DNA of 56,149 nucleotides from Pseudomonadales bacterium (GTDB lineage Bacteria > Pseudomonadota > Gammaproteobacteria > Pseudomonadales > Pseudohongiellaceae). The position numbers and the translations under genes are program-made. The DNA lies in the NCBI GenBank assembly GCA_022825945.1, contig JAJDVS010000109.1, positions 1 through 56,149 on the forward strand. The letters run 5' to 3'. Below the pieces are notes generated by a model. That model had not been told where the DNA came from. It was given only the letters and a program-made list of their open reading frames with translations, and made no database searches. This document shows, in pieces, positions 8,101 through 14,895 of this stretch (positions are counted from its first letter, which is position 1; every line of letters begins with the position of its first letter).

Positions 8101-8733
8101 GGCGACAAAGGTGTCATCGCCATCGCCGCCATTGAAAACATCGATCGTCGGCGTGAGGACATAACGCATGCCCATCATCGGGTCTTCCATGACGGGATTG
8201 TCAATGGCGTCGATGGCCATGGCGACGCTGTCGGCGTCGGCGGTGACGCCCTCCAGCACACTGGCGGAGTGCTCCGCCATGCGGGCGTTCAGCGTGTAGT
8301 GTTCGGCCACTTCGATCTGGTTGTGGAAGGCCATCGCCGCCATGCCGAGATCGCCGTAGGCCGGATGGTCCATGCCCGTCATGGCGATGTCGTGCAGGGC
8401 GTTTACCACCGCCAGCGCGAGCGCGCCGCGGGTCATGCCGTCGTTCAGCATGCCGACGACGATGTCTTCGGCCCCGGTCATCACTTCGTCGGACACATTG
8501 CCGCCGAGCACGTTGCCGAGAAAGTCCTCCGCGAACTCTTCGGGGGTGAGGAAGGCGGGATAGGTCGCCTGGAAGGCGTCGGAACCCGCTATGTGGTTCG
8601 CGATGTCTTCCAGCGACATGCCGTCTTCGTGGGCGGCCACCCATTCGTTGAGCAGATCGGTGCCCGGGGCGCTTCCCAGCATCGCCACCGACAGCCCGAT
8701 CAGGCCGGTTCTGGTTTCAGCAGTTACTGCCAT
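5200..8733 (-). CDS. RTX-type secreted, probably S-layer-like protein
   Basis: A 1177-residue acidic protein without an N-terminal signal peptide. Residues 25-115 (NEWVAAHEDGMSLEDIANHI onward) resemble DUF4214-like heads of type I-secreted surface proteins. A long beta-rich, Asp/Gly/Thr-rich middle follows, with an early GGAGNDTIHV repeat near residue 230. The main calcium-binding RTX block (GGAGDDELTGGAGGDTLIGG type nonapeptides) spans about 975-1028. The last 150 residues form the likely uncleaved type I secretion signal region. The start has AAGGAGTAACGAAAATG. No ABC exporter or TolC gene is in the window, so secretion genes must be elsewhere. The architecture suggests an abundant surface-layer protein; an adhesin is the alternative. 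Confidence 0.85.
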   Translation of the reverse strand: MAVTAETRTGLIGLSVAMLGSAPGTDLLNEWVAAHEDGMSLEDIANHIAGSDAFQATYPAFLTPEEFAEDFLGNVLGGNVSDEVMTGAEDIVVGMLNDGMTRGALALAVVNALHDIAMTGMDHPAYGDLGMAAMAFHNQIEVAEHYTLNARMAEHSASVLEGVTADADSVAMAIDAIDNPVMEDPMMGMRYVLTPTIDVFNGGDGDDTFVAQPEQGADGLFNETLSSFDSIDGGAGNDTIHVFGVNTGSELILGTEDIRNVENLVINTVGGVDADLSDWEGLESVSLERFGRDDETSVEVVVDGAMVSSDRTFHGNVEIVGAGGAVDIEAGMGSMVHIGSGGHTGSVMVKGGMSVTIGKNAGGGQSQTVTSVSVDGLARDAVTTTGGTDPDTSAVKEADIPTGNQGVSPSETAVQYVVLDSAARQFNPVTATEAALNTYYIAKQEGLPAIADDPDTTGDETAVAVELTTGQIRVTRDIMMADGYVAGTPGTPSGGGPTLKVHSDAIETVQLHNTQAVVLIQNESKMADGKDMPEDLSITVNHYGSFNTDGTTKLAGKLCIKGAGSAENIDIAVVGNSYFHLASDEVKMLTVDLGANNLVLDVYKFDNTTASNSLAMLTVSGDGKFTTDASGMAKLATIDASGNMGANTITAGGAALASVMTGDGGDKVMLTSSASPKLASVSSGGGDDMVTVMGAHRGAGLMVDLGAGDDTFHGDNGGSEKSRVDGGDGMDTLKLTAQDMGYKDGATTKSIFSNFEILDVGGSAEAEYDIARLGVGTVVARGGTKAQVTLKNMADGMGITVHGTKGMEEATMADIVHMMPAETRVRYSGELDVNLLAIGGDSDTKSDDGTMGEVSLMLKTDGEIEALNIDSSAMAGGSKTSPATNRPGAANYQNMLTLDAESSAKIEDIYVSGNAMLVIEIDSNATASALGELDLIDASDNTGGVIFDGTDPDRDNGSSSLSNALGDLDLVGGSGMDMLTGGGRADEIEGNDGADTLNGGAGDDELTGGAGGDTLIGGDGDDMFIIKAVSDSQLSFNKGVAMGMDTIIDFDDAGNDSIVLPKALRDNFQGLIKDAEADNVTAADWVFETGTLEKFVKDQANGFFETTTPTAGDGFGGIINKHSVAVVHENSGGSVDNTWLFIDIDGDGDLDMTTDHVIKLMGDVDLTSADLVPVPPA

Positions 8734-8771
8734 TTTCGTTACTCCTTGATATCAAGTTCAAATTTCGTCGT

Positions 8772-8793
8772 GGTCAGTTTGCGCAAACTGACC
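8772..8793. promoter_or_regulatory. 22-bp perfect palindrome in the RTX gene leader
   Basis: The 11-nt arm GGTCAGTTTGC is followed directly by its exact reverse complement, 38 bp upstream of the RTX start codon. It lies downstream of the inferred promoter, so it could be a repressor operator or, in RNA, a hairpin stabilising a long-lived surface-protein mRNA. Confidence 0.7.
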
Positions 8794-8809
8794 GCCAACT
8801 CGTCATGCG

Positions 8810-8852
8810 AGCATAAACAAGACACCCCGAAGCGCATGTGACTGTAATCACA
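8810..8852 (-). promoter_or_regulatory. CRP-type site and candidate promoter of the RTX gene
   Basis: TGTGACTGTAATCACA (8837-8852) is a perfect TGTGA-N6-TCACA site, the consensus for CRP-family regulators. On the minus strand a TATGCT box lies at 8815-8810. If that is the -10 element, transcription starts near 8803 and the site is centred close to -41.5, the class II activator position. Activation of the RTX gene by a CRP homologue is an inference. Confidence 0.65.
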
Positions 8853-9000
8853 CAAGTTCGGGATTGCCGGCTTTTGGGGCCGGCGCCGCCTGTCAGCCCG
8901 CGATTTTCCTGTGCTGCAAACCAGTCAGGGCCACGAGCAAGCAGACTTGGTGCGGGATGTTACTACTATTGGGCGGGGTGGAACAACATTTTGTGCGGGT

Positions 9001-9763
9001 TCAGCACATATGAGACCGGGAGGGGCTATCCTTGTTTTTTCGAAGATACTCGTCGGGCGTCATGAAGTCGAGCGCCTGGTGCGGTCGGACCTGGTGATAG
9101 AAGCGTTGATAGTCCTCGAGGGCGCGATTGGTGGCTTCGACGGTGAAGTCGCCGTCGTACCGGTTCCAGAACTCGACGCGGGTGGTGTCGTTGGCGCGTT
9201 CGACGCAGCCGTTAAGCTGGGGCCGTTTCGGGGGCAGCACGAACAAGGGGATTTTCAGGTCTTCGCAGGCCTGTTAGAAGTCGGCGCGGAACTCGCCGCC
9301 GCCGTCGACCTGGGCGGAGACGAGCGGGAACGGGAGTTGCGCGCGGACGGTTTCGAGGAAGCGTTTGGCGTTGCGGGCGGTGGCGCGGCTGAAAACCTGG
9401 ACGACCATCTGCTTGCCGATGGGGGAGACGGCCTCGAACTCCTCCGGTTGCCTGCTGTCGCGGGAGGCGGAGTTTCCGTTTGCCCATGAAGGGGAAATCG
9501 CGCCGCAAGGCCCATACCTTGCGCTCTTCGGCGGCGCTCCATCGCGGCGGGGGGACATGGCGGGGCCGGCGGCTTTTCGCGCACAGGCCGGACGGGCCGT
9601 CGCGCCGGTGGCGCTTGCGCCAGCGGTAGAGCGTGGCGCGCGACCAGCCAATGGCCTCAAGCGCGGTGGCTTCGGAGCAGCCTTCCGCGCGCAGCGCCTG
9701 GAAGAGTTCGAGCCGCGATAGCGGAGATGTTGGCTTTAACGATGCGGTCCAGTTTACTCCCAT
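9001..9763 (-). pseudogene. IS481-type transposase, degenerate
   Basis: The fragments read in order on the minus strand. A helix-turn-helix head (RLELFQALRAEGCSEATALE, then GWSRATLYRWRKR) comes first. Next, in another frame, is an integrase-core piece (SPIGKQMVVQVF onward, VDGGGEFRADF). After a stop codon comes the C-terminal piece with the third catalytic acid (NGCVERANDTTRVEFWNRYD) and HQVRPHQALDFMTPDEYL. The segment that should carry the first catalytic Asp is missing, and at least one frameshift and one stop are present, so it is inactive. It abuts the 3' end of the HAD fragment, which it probably interrupted. Confidence 0.8.
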
Positions 9764-10467
9764 TCGTATAGTTGGCGGGAGCTATGCAATGGACCCTGCC
9801 TTCCTTGAAGTAGTTATTGGCCTCATTGCGCGCACCCTTGGTGTTAGGCTTAAAGACGGCCACGGACAGTCCGCCCTGTTCCTTTACTAGGCGAAAGCAC
9901 GGAATATCCGTCGATCCGTCGCCAATGAAAACCATGTTTTCAAAGGGAACAGGCCTGTCGCGCTTCTCCACGAACTGGTTGACCTTGCTATTGTCGCTTA
10001 GGTCGAAGGCACCCTTGTTGATGCGGAACAGATACTGAGTCTTGGTTGTATAGTTCACGGCAAGCGCCGGCCAAGTAGCGACACCGTTAACAGCATCCTG
10101 ATCTTTTTTGGACAGTGCTTCCAAGACATCAAGCACACCTTCGGGCTCGGTTGGGGCAGCCCAGTCGAACCCTGGAATGATGATGTCCGTTCGATCTAGC
10201 GTGATCCGCTTCACTTGATCATATTTCGGATTCAGGAAATCGGGCCTGTCCCCGAAAGTGCTGATCGGATGGATCGTCAGGAATCTTTGCTGACCATTGA
10301 TATCCAGCAGCTTGACCCGATAATTCTCTGCCCGCGTCGGGTCGAGCCTTGCCGAAATCAGACTGCGCTCCGGCGGCACGAAGTAGACCTCGACGAAGTT
10401 TGGATGGACCTCATCGACCTCAAGCGTGCCGTCTTGCACCGGGTCGCGCTGTCGTACAACGAGCACC
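9714..10467 (-). pseudogene. HAD-family hydrolase 3' fragment fused to an unknown fragment
   Basis: Two pieces share one open frame. About 9714-10097 encodes the C-terminal half of a HAD-superfamily protein: GVATWPALAVNYTTKTQYLF, then PVPFENMVFIGDGSTDIPCF (with the GDGxxD acidic motif) and KLDRIVKANISAIA. The nucleophile DxD half is absent. About 10101-10467 encodes a stretch I do not recognise (EVHPNFVEVYFVPPERSLIS, then GQQRFLTIHPISTFGD). The frame has no start of its own and continues upstream as a shadow of the RhuM gene, so this looks like a deletion product joining three genes. Base composition is lower in GC than the housekeeping regions. Confidence 0.6.
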
Positions 10468-11313
10468 ATCGCGCTCGTTGAAGGACAGGAAAGCATCGAG
10501 CTTATCGGACCATTCCACCATTGTGACGGGGCGCCGCCGCCTGGCCTGATCCTCAGCATAGTCGAGGTACATCACGACAATGCGGTTGAGATCTTCAACC
10601 TCCTCGGCCTTGAGATAGTTCTTGGCAGTGCCGACATCGCCCTTTCGCACGACCGAGCCTTTCCAGCTGGTCAGGCCCATGTTGAGCGCATCAGGGTTGC
10701 TGCGGCTTTCGATCAGCTCGGCGGCTGTCTTGCCAGAGACTGCCCAGAGCATCTTGTTCTGTACCTTCTTGAAGAAGGCCTGTGCCTGTTCGGACGTCTT
10801 GTCGTAGTCGACAGCGGTTGTATAGAGGTCACGCACTTTCTGATAGAACCGTTTTTCCGAGGCCCGGATGTCCCGGATGCGGGCAAGCCACTCGTCGAAG
10901 TAATCCCATTGCTCAGCCTGTTTCAGCCGGCCATCATCCATGGCAAAGCCTTTGACCAGGTAATCACGCAGGACAGTCGTGGCCCACCTCCGGAACTGAA
11001 CTCCGCGGGCTGAGCGGACCCGATAGCCGACCGACAAGATGACATCAAGGTTGTAGGCGTCGACCTCGCGTTCGACCTGTCTGGAGCCCTCGGTTTGAAC
11101 TATCCGGAATTTCCGGATAGTTGCCCCGGGGTCGCATTCCCCCTCAGTGAATACATTGCGAATGTGTTCATTGACCGTGCGCACATCCTTATCGAACAGT
11201 TCCGCAATCTCCCGTTGGGCAAGCCATACGGTCCCATCCACGGCCCGCAAGACGATTGTCGCCGCACCATCTTCGGTGCTGTAAATGATTAACTCACCCT
11301 CAGACATCGACAC
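10420..11313 (-). CDS. RhuM family protein, C-terminally truncated
   Basis: A 297-residue frame. Residues 10-280 follow the RhuM family: an N-terminal Bro/KilA-like region (VWLAQREIAELFDKDVRTVN, then EHIRNVF), DVILSVGYRVRSARGVQFRR, and LTSWKGSVVRKGDVGTAKNY. It breaks at FLSFNERD (about 10468), where family members continue for some 40-50 more residues. The last 15 residues are out-of-frame sequence of the adjoining fragment. RhuM proteins are common in mobile and defence islands, but their biochemical role is not established. The missing tail may leave it non-functional. Confidence 0.7.
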   Translation of the reverse strand: MSMSEGELIIYSTEDGAATIVLRAVDGTVWLAQREIAELFDKDVRTVNEHIRNVFTEGECDPGATIRKFRIVQTEGSRQVEREVDAYNLDVILSVGYRVRSARGVQFRRWATTVLRDYLVKGFAMDDGRLKQAEQWDYFDEWLARIRDIRASEKRFYQKVRDLYTTAVDYDKTSEQAQAFFKKVQNKMLWAVSGKTAAELIESRSNPDALNMGLTSWKGSVVRKGDVGTAKNYLKAEEVEDLNRIVVMYLDYAEDQARRRRPVTMVEWSDKLDAFLSFNERDGARCTTARPGARRHA

Positions 11314-11443
11314 GTAACTCCTTCAAGTGGCCAGACATTTTTCCGCGTACTTCGGCCAGTTCAGTCTCACATGCATCTGAACCTACACAGCTGCAAAGGC
11401 CGTTTGGCGGGGATTTCCGCTATGGGAAAATCGAGAATATGTC

Positions 11444-12073
11444 TCAGCCCGGCGAAGTTCGACGAATCGAAAGATCGACTTCGCTAGCTCTTCGTCCTTC
11501 GGCGAACTCGAAACCAGGGCGCGAAGGCTCCAAAAATGTAATAGAAGAGTAAAAATCATCGAGCGAAACAAAAATACCGTTTGCCTCAGCCCAGCGTCTC
11601 ATCCTTTGGTTCGTCGCATCGGCCCAGGACAGAATTTCGACTCGCCAATTCCGCTTGTGCATACGTTCGAGCGTGCTGTGAAACCCGGACCCTTCACGGT
11701 AACCGGCCCCATCGCCGGTTAGCAGGACCACAATTCCAGGATCCCCGTTAAAGTCGATCGCGTCTTCAAGCATCCGGAGTTGTAGCAAGCGATCCGGAAC
11801 TTCCTGCTCTCCCTGACCCATGGAGCCCCGGTCGAACAGTTTGACCTCTACGTCGCGGCTCTCCAGGCGATTCCATAACAACCGCATTTCAGGTGGCACG
11901 GAGCCGGCGGCGGTCGCCTTTTGTACGGGACGGTCGGCGTGCGCCAGCCGGAGAAGGTTTTCGAAGTGTATGCGTAAACGATATTTGGCGTCGGGTCCCT
12001 CTTTCTCTTCAGCCAGTCGCTGCGCCTCGTGAAAAATGTTCGAGTTGTCCCAATAGATAAAAACCCTTTCCAT
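11444..12073 (-). CDS. NYN-domain (PIN-like) putative ribonuclease
   Basis: A 209-residue protein. The head, ERVFIYWDNSNIFHEAQRLA, carries the first conserved Asp of NYN/LabA-like nucleases. VEVKLFDRGSMGQGEQEVPD, LEDAIDF and VVLLTGDGAGYREG supply the later acidic residues, and WRVEILSWADATNQRMRRWA is the closing strand-helix. The fold is that of metal-dependent RNases. It stands alone, divergent from nothing obvious, with no clear Shine-Dalgarno before the ATG at 12073. Its neighbours (RhuM remnant, IS remnant) suggest an accessory or defence role, which is inference. Confidence 0.75.
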   Translation of the reverse strand: MERVFIYWDNSNIFHEAQRLAEEKEGPDAKYRLRIHFENLLRLAHADRPVQKATAAGSVPPEMRLLWNRLESRDVEVKLFDRGSMGQGEQEVPDRLLQLRMLEDAIDFNGDPGIVVLLTGDGAGYREGSGFHSTLERMHKRNWRVEILSWADATNQRMRRWAEANGIFVSLDDFYSSITFLEPSRPGFEFAEGRRASEVDLSIRRTSPG

Positions 12074-12409
12074 GACGGGATATTGTCTCCGGAGAATTGT
12101 TGTGCGGATTCTATTTCAGGAGTGCCACATAAAGTCAAGGAGAGTATGATTTCCTGGGCAAATGACGGCTGGCAATGTAATACGTAGAGTGGAGTAGGAG
12201 GGTAATCGATTCCCATCAAGCCACCGCGCCAGGCTTGAAGTCTGGGAATCTCTCGTGGACTCCATCCCCACGCTCCCCAAATTTCAAGTTGGGGTGCTTG
12301 GCACGCAGCTTGAGCACAGCCCGGTCGCCGGCGTCCGTCCAGCGCCGCCGGCGGACGGTTCGGGGCCGGGTGCTGCTGGGCTTGAGCGCCCTGGCGCCGC
12401 CGGTTCTTG
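12074..12409. other. Stretch without a recognised gene
   Basis: Positions 12074-12218 look like ordinary spacer upstream of the NYN gene. On the minus strand, 12219-12409 stays open and reads ALDAGDRAVLKLRAKHPNLK, then FGERGDGVHERFPDFKPGAV and a stop. It has no start of its own and I do not recognise it; it may be a gene remnant. Confidence 0.4.
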
Positions 12410-12793
12410 CTATTGGGCAGCCAGGTCGGGCTGTTCCGGTGAAGACGTGTCTTCGGTATCGGGGATTCCGATTCCGAGATGGGTCTCGATTCGGGTAACC
12501 CTCACAAGGAGGTCGGACACGGTGGACTCAAGCGAGATGAACCTGTTGTTCATCTCATTGAATCTGGCGTTGAAATCATCGAGTCGAAGGTTGACAGCTT
12601 CGAAACTGGCGTTATTGGCTGCGGCCAGGTCATCGATGCGTTGATTCACGGCGTCGAACCGGTTGTTCGTGTTGATCTGCGCAGACGCGGCGAGCGCGAT
12701 GACGACGGTTGCCATACCAATGAGTTGGACCCACGTGAATTGAACAACATTCACGGGGGGTTCGGATGTATTGTCGGCACTGCTATCGTTCAT
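12410..12793 (-). CDS. Small membrane protein with C-terminal coiled coil
   Basis: A 127-residue protein. The start at 12793 has an excellent GGGAGGAAGAC-ATG site. Residues 18-42 (VQFTWVQLIGMATVVIALAA) form one membrane helix. Residues 45-108 form a coiled coil with 7/11-residue repeats (NRFDAVNQRIDDL, SFEAVNLRLDDFNARFNEMN). The tail is acidic (GIPDTEDTSSPEQPDLAAQ). The architecture matches the other small TM/coiled-coil genes in the window. No function is assignable. Confidence 0.7.
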   Translation of the reverse strand: MNDSSADNTSEPPVNVVQFTWVQLIGMATVVIALAASAQINTNNRFDAVNQRIDDLAAANNASFEAVNLRLDDFNARFNEMNNRFISLESTVSDLLVRVTRIETHLGIGIPDTEDTSSPEQPDLAAQ

Positions 12794-12968
12794 GTCTTCC
12801 TCCCTGGGAAGCGTTGTGCAGCCTGACCGGTCCCGAAGGGCCAGTTCTGGCCACTTCGGGGGACGCGCAGGCGGGATGCCGACGCTGGTGGGTCGAGTGT
12901 ACATCATTTGCGGGATCGTCCATACAGCTGTTGCTATTTATCGCCACTTGTGATTTACAAGGGTGTGG

Positions 12969-12997
12969 TTGCGTAGTTCCACAACACTGCGTAGAAT
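12969..12997 (+). promoter_or_regulatory. Candidate sigma70 promoter of the 13060-13640 gene pair
   Basis: TTGCGT (12969-12974) and TAGAAT (12992-12997) are separated by 17 bp, predicting a start near 13004. The same -35 hexamer and spacing recur before the TA operon at 55005. Confidence 0.5.
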
Positions 12998-13014
12998 TAT
13001 GCGCCCCGTGCAAC

Positions 13015-13031
13015 GGGGGGGGGGGGGGGGG
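13015..13031 (+). repeat. 17-G homopolymer in the leader of the 13060 gene
   Basis: A run of 17 consecutive Gs lies between the predicted transcription start (about 13004) and the ribosome-binding site of the gene at 13060. Runs of this length are prone to slippage, so leader length may vary between cells. Sequencing or assembly error in the count is possible. Confidence 0.85.
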
Positions 13032-13059
13032 TGATGTACCCAAATTCAGGAGATGAGAC

Positions 13060-13362
13060 ATGTCAAAGAGATTGTTCGCTGTTGTCCTGACAGATGAACA
13101 AGACACCGGTGCCGCCAACATCGAAAATTCCTTCACGGAAACAGACTGGCATCGTTTGCGGGATGGGGTTTACGTTGTGGCTCATGCTGGCTTATCGCGT
13201 GATATAGCTATCCGAGCTGGCATCTTCGAAAATGTGGAAGAGGGCAGTAAGCCTGGCATAGTGTCAGGCGTCGTATTCAAACTGAACGGCGCTTACACTG
13301 GCTACGCCAACCAAGCCATTTGGGAGTGGCTCGAAGAGGCTGGCAAAGAAGCCGCAAAATGA
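13060..13362 (+). CDS. Small protein of unknown function
   Basis: A 100-residue soluble protein with AGGAG seven bases before the ATG. It begins MSKRLFAVVLTDEQDTGAAN and contains YVVAHAGLSRDIAIRAGIFE, then SGVVFKLNGAYTGYANQAIW. I do not recognise the family; the alternating strands and helices suggest a compact alpha/beta fold. Its stop overlaps the start of the next gene as ATGA, so the pair is translationally coupled. Confidence 0.65.
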   Translation: MSKRLFAVVLTDEQDTGAANIENSFTETDWHRLRDGVYVVAHAGLSRDIAIRAGIFENVEEGSKPGIVSGVVFKLNGAYTGYANQAIWEWLEEAGKEAAK

Positions 13363-13640
13363 GCCAGTTGCCCCGTCCTCCTGGTGATTACCGCCAGTCC
13401 CAGGCTCGTGTCCGTGGCAAGAAGGCCGTAGATGTTGAAGATGAGGTTACTCACATCAATAGCGACATCCGAGACATCGAGACTAGACTGGGCCACATGT
13501 CTGAAACAATGGCCACGAAGTTGGAAGTAAAAAATCTTCAGATAAAACTGCTCGTTGCCGGGATCACCATACTTTTGGCTGTGATTGGCGCGTCAGGCTG
13601 GATTATTAGAATTGTCACGTACGCATTGCCAGCGGCTTGA
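13359..13640 (+). CDS. Small coiled-coil protein with C-terminal membrane helix
   Basis: A 93-residue protein starting inside the stop of the previous gene (ATGA). A basic N-terminus is followed by a coiled coil (VEDEVTHINSDIRDIETRLG, residues 25-60) and a membrane helix (LLVAGITILLAVIGASGWII, residues 63-83). The likely topology is a cytoplasmic coiled coil with a C-terminal anchor. It probably works with the soluble protein at 13060-13362, since both share one promoter and overlap. Function unknown. Confidence 0.65.
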   Translation: MSQLPRPPGDYRQSQARVRGKKAVDVEDEVTHINSDIRDIETRLGHMSETMATKLEVKNLQIKLLVAGITILLAVIGASGWIIRIVTYALPAA

Positions 13641-13761
13641 TTTCTCAGTTATTGGCTTCTGTTGTATGTAATTCCCAAAAATTTTGCAGATTTCCGGGCC
13701 AAATCCGAAAACTTCTCCTATACTGAAGTACCATGTATTCACAACACTCGGGAGCGGGAGC

Positions 13762-14211
13762 ATGACATCGGAGCAATCCTCGAAATCAATGCGCAAGGGG
13801 AAACGGAAACACGGGAACTGGCTGGGACGGGAACCATGGAACTTCATGTATCTGATATTTGCGCTGTTTGCGGCCCAGACCGCCGCCAACTGGGCGATGT
13901 ACCTCGATAACCAGGCGGCCATGGAGTCCGTCTACCTGCGGCTTGACAGCAAGATTGACTCTCTCGACAACAAGGTCGATTCGGTTGAGACTGGTCTGCG
14001 GCAGGAGATTACCGCCCATGTGGGGCAGTTGCGGCAGGAGATATCCGAAGTGCGGCAGGAAATATCCGAGTTGCGGCAGGAAATCGCTGAAGTGCGGGAC
14101 TCCGTGTACCAGCTCACCGGACGGCTGATGCGTTTTGAAACCATAATCCTGGACAATTCCGCCGCCGATGCCCGGAACGCTGAAGAGCCCCGGGGGAACG
14201 CCCTGCCCTGA
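13762..14211 (+). CDS. Membrane-anchored coiled-coil protein
   Basis: A 149-residue protein; the start at 13762 is preferred because GGGAGCGGGAGC precedes it, although the frame is open from 13684. A basic N-terminus (SMRKGKRKHGNWLGREPWN) precedes a membrane helix at residues 25-45 (FMYLIFALFAAQTAANWAMY). Then comes a coiled coil of perfect seven-residue units (LRQEISEVRQEISELRQEIA). The short tail is acidic. A copy lacking the coiled coil is at 1111-1385, which shows the family has been duplicated within this region. Function unknown. Confidence 0.7.
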   Translation: MTSEQSSKSMRKGKRKHGNWLGREPWNFMYLIFALFAAQTAANWAMYLDNQAAMESVYLRLDSKIDSLDNKVDSVETGLRQEITAHVGQLRQEISEVRQEISELRQEIAEVRDSVYQLTGRLMRFETIILDNSAADARNAEEPRGNALP

Positions 14212-14331
14212 AACCTGCGCCCAAACGGAAGGCCCCAAAGTACGCCACTCTGCGCGTGGCAAAGCCACCAACAACCGCTGGAAGCACAATGCTGATAGAC
14301 TGCCGGGCGTTGCACCGGTGGAGAGCGTGAC

Positions 14332-14802
14332 ATGAACAAGGTGATACCGGCAGATGCCCTGCAGGACCACATCGGCCAGGAAGTGGGCGTAACCGACTGG
14401 ATGACCATCGAACAGGAACGTATCGACCAGTTCGCCGATGCCACCGACGATCACCAATACATCCACGTCGACACCGAAAGGGCCTCCCAAACCCCTTTCG
14501 GCGGCACCATCGCCCACGGTTTTCTGACGCTCTCCCTGCTCAGTGCGCTCAGTTCCCGGGGCGGCGGGCTGAAGCTCGAAAACACCATCATGGGAATCAA
14601 TTACGGCCTGGACCGGGTGCGTTTCGTGCATCCCGTGCGATCGGGTCAGCGGGTCCGCGGCCGTTTCCGGCTCAGTTCAGCGGAAGAAAAATCCCCCGGG
14701 CGCCATCTTGCCCGCTATGCGGTTACCGTGGAGATCGAAGGCGAGGAAAAACCTGCGCTGGTCGCTGATTGGCTTGGCATGACCATAGTGCAACAGAACT
14801 GA
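14332..14802 (+). CDS. MaoC-family (R)-specific enoyl-CoA hydratase
   Basis: A 156-residue hot-dog-fold protein. The hydratase 2 motif (FADATDDHQYIHVDTERASQ, then TPFGGTIAHGFLTLSLLSAL) holds the catalytic Asp and His. The family hydrates trans-2-enoyl-CoA to (R)-3-hydroxyacyl-CoA in fatty-acid or polyhydroxyalkanoate metabolism, and NodN-like members belong here too. The start has GGAGAGCGTGAC-ATG. It is a single gene, separated from ubiH by a REP-like repeat. The presence of a 3-hydroxybutyrate oligomer hydrolase at 52943 makes a PHA link possible, but this is inference. Confidence 0.85.
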   Translation: MNKVIPADALQDHIGQEVGVTDWMTIEQERIDQFADATDDHQYIHVDTERASQTPFGGTIAHGFLTLSLLSALSSRGGGLKLENTIMGINYGLDRVRFVHPVRSGQRVRGRFRLSSAEEKSPGRHLARYAVTVEIEGEEKPALVADWLGMTIVQQN

Positions 14803-14812
14803 AGTTGTGCCG

Positions 14813-14890
14813 GGAATGGCATGCGCAGGCCCACAGAATCCCTGATGAGATTCTGCGACTTCGCTTCGCTGCGCGCAAAATGACGGAAAT
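14813..14890 (+). repeat. REP-like repeat between maoC and ubiH
   Basis: About 78 bp (GCCGGGAATGGCATG onward, ending GAGATTCTGCGACTTCGCTT and AAAATGACGG) matches about 4912-4985 in the repeat cluster, including the leading CCGGG(G/A)ATGGCATG block. It lies in the convergent gap between maoC and ubiH and may act as a bidirectional 3' structure. Confidence 0.7.
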
Positions 14891-14895
14891 GCCAC

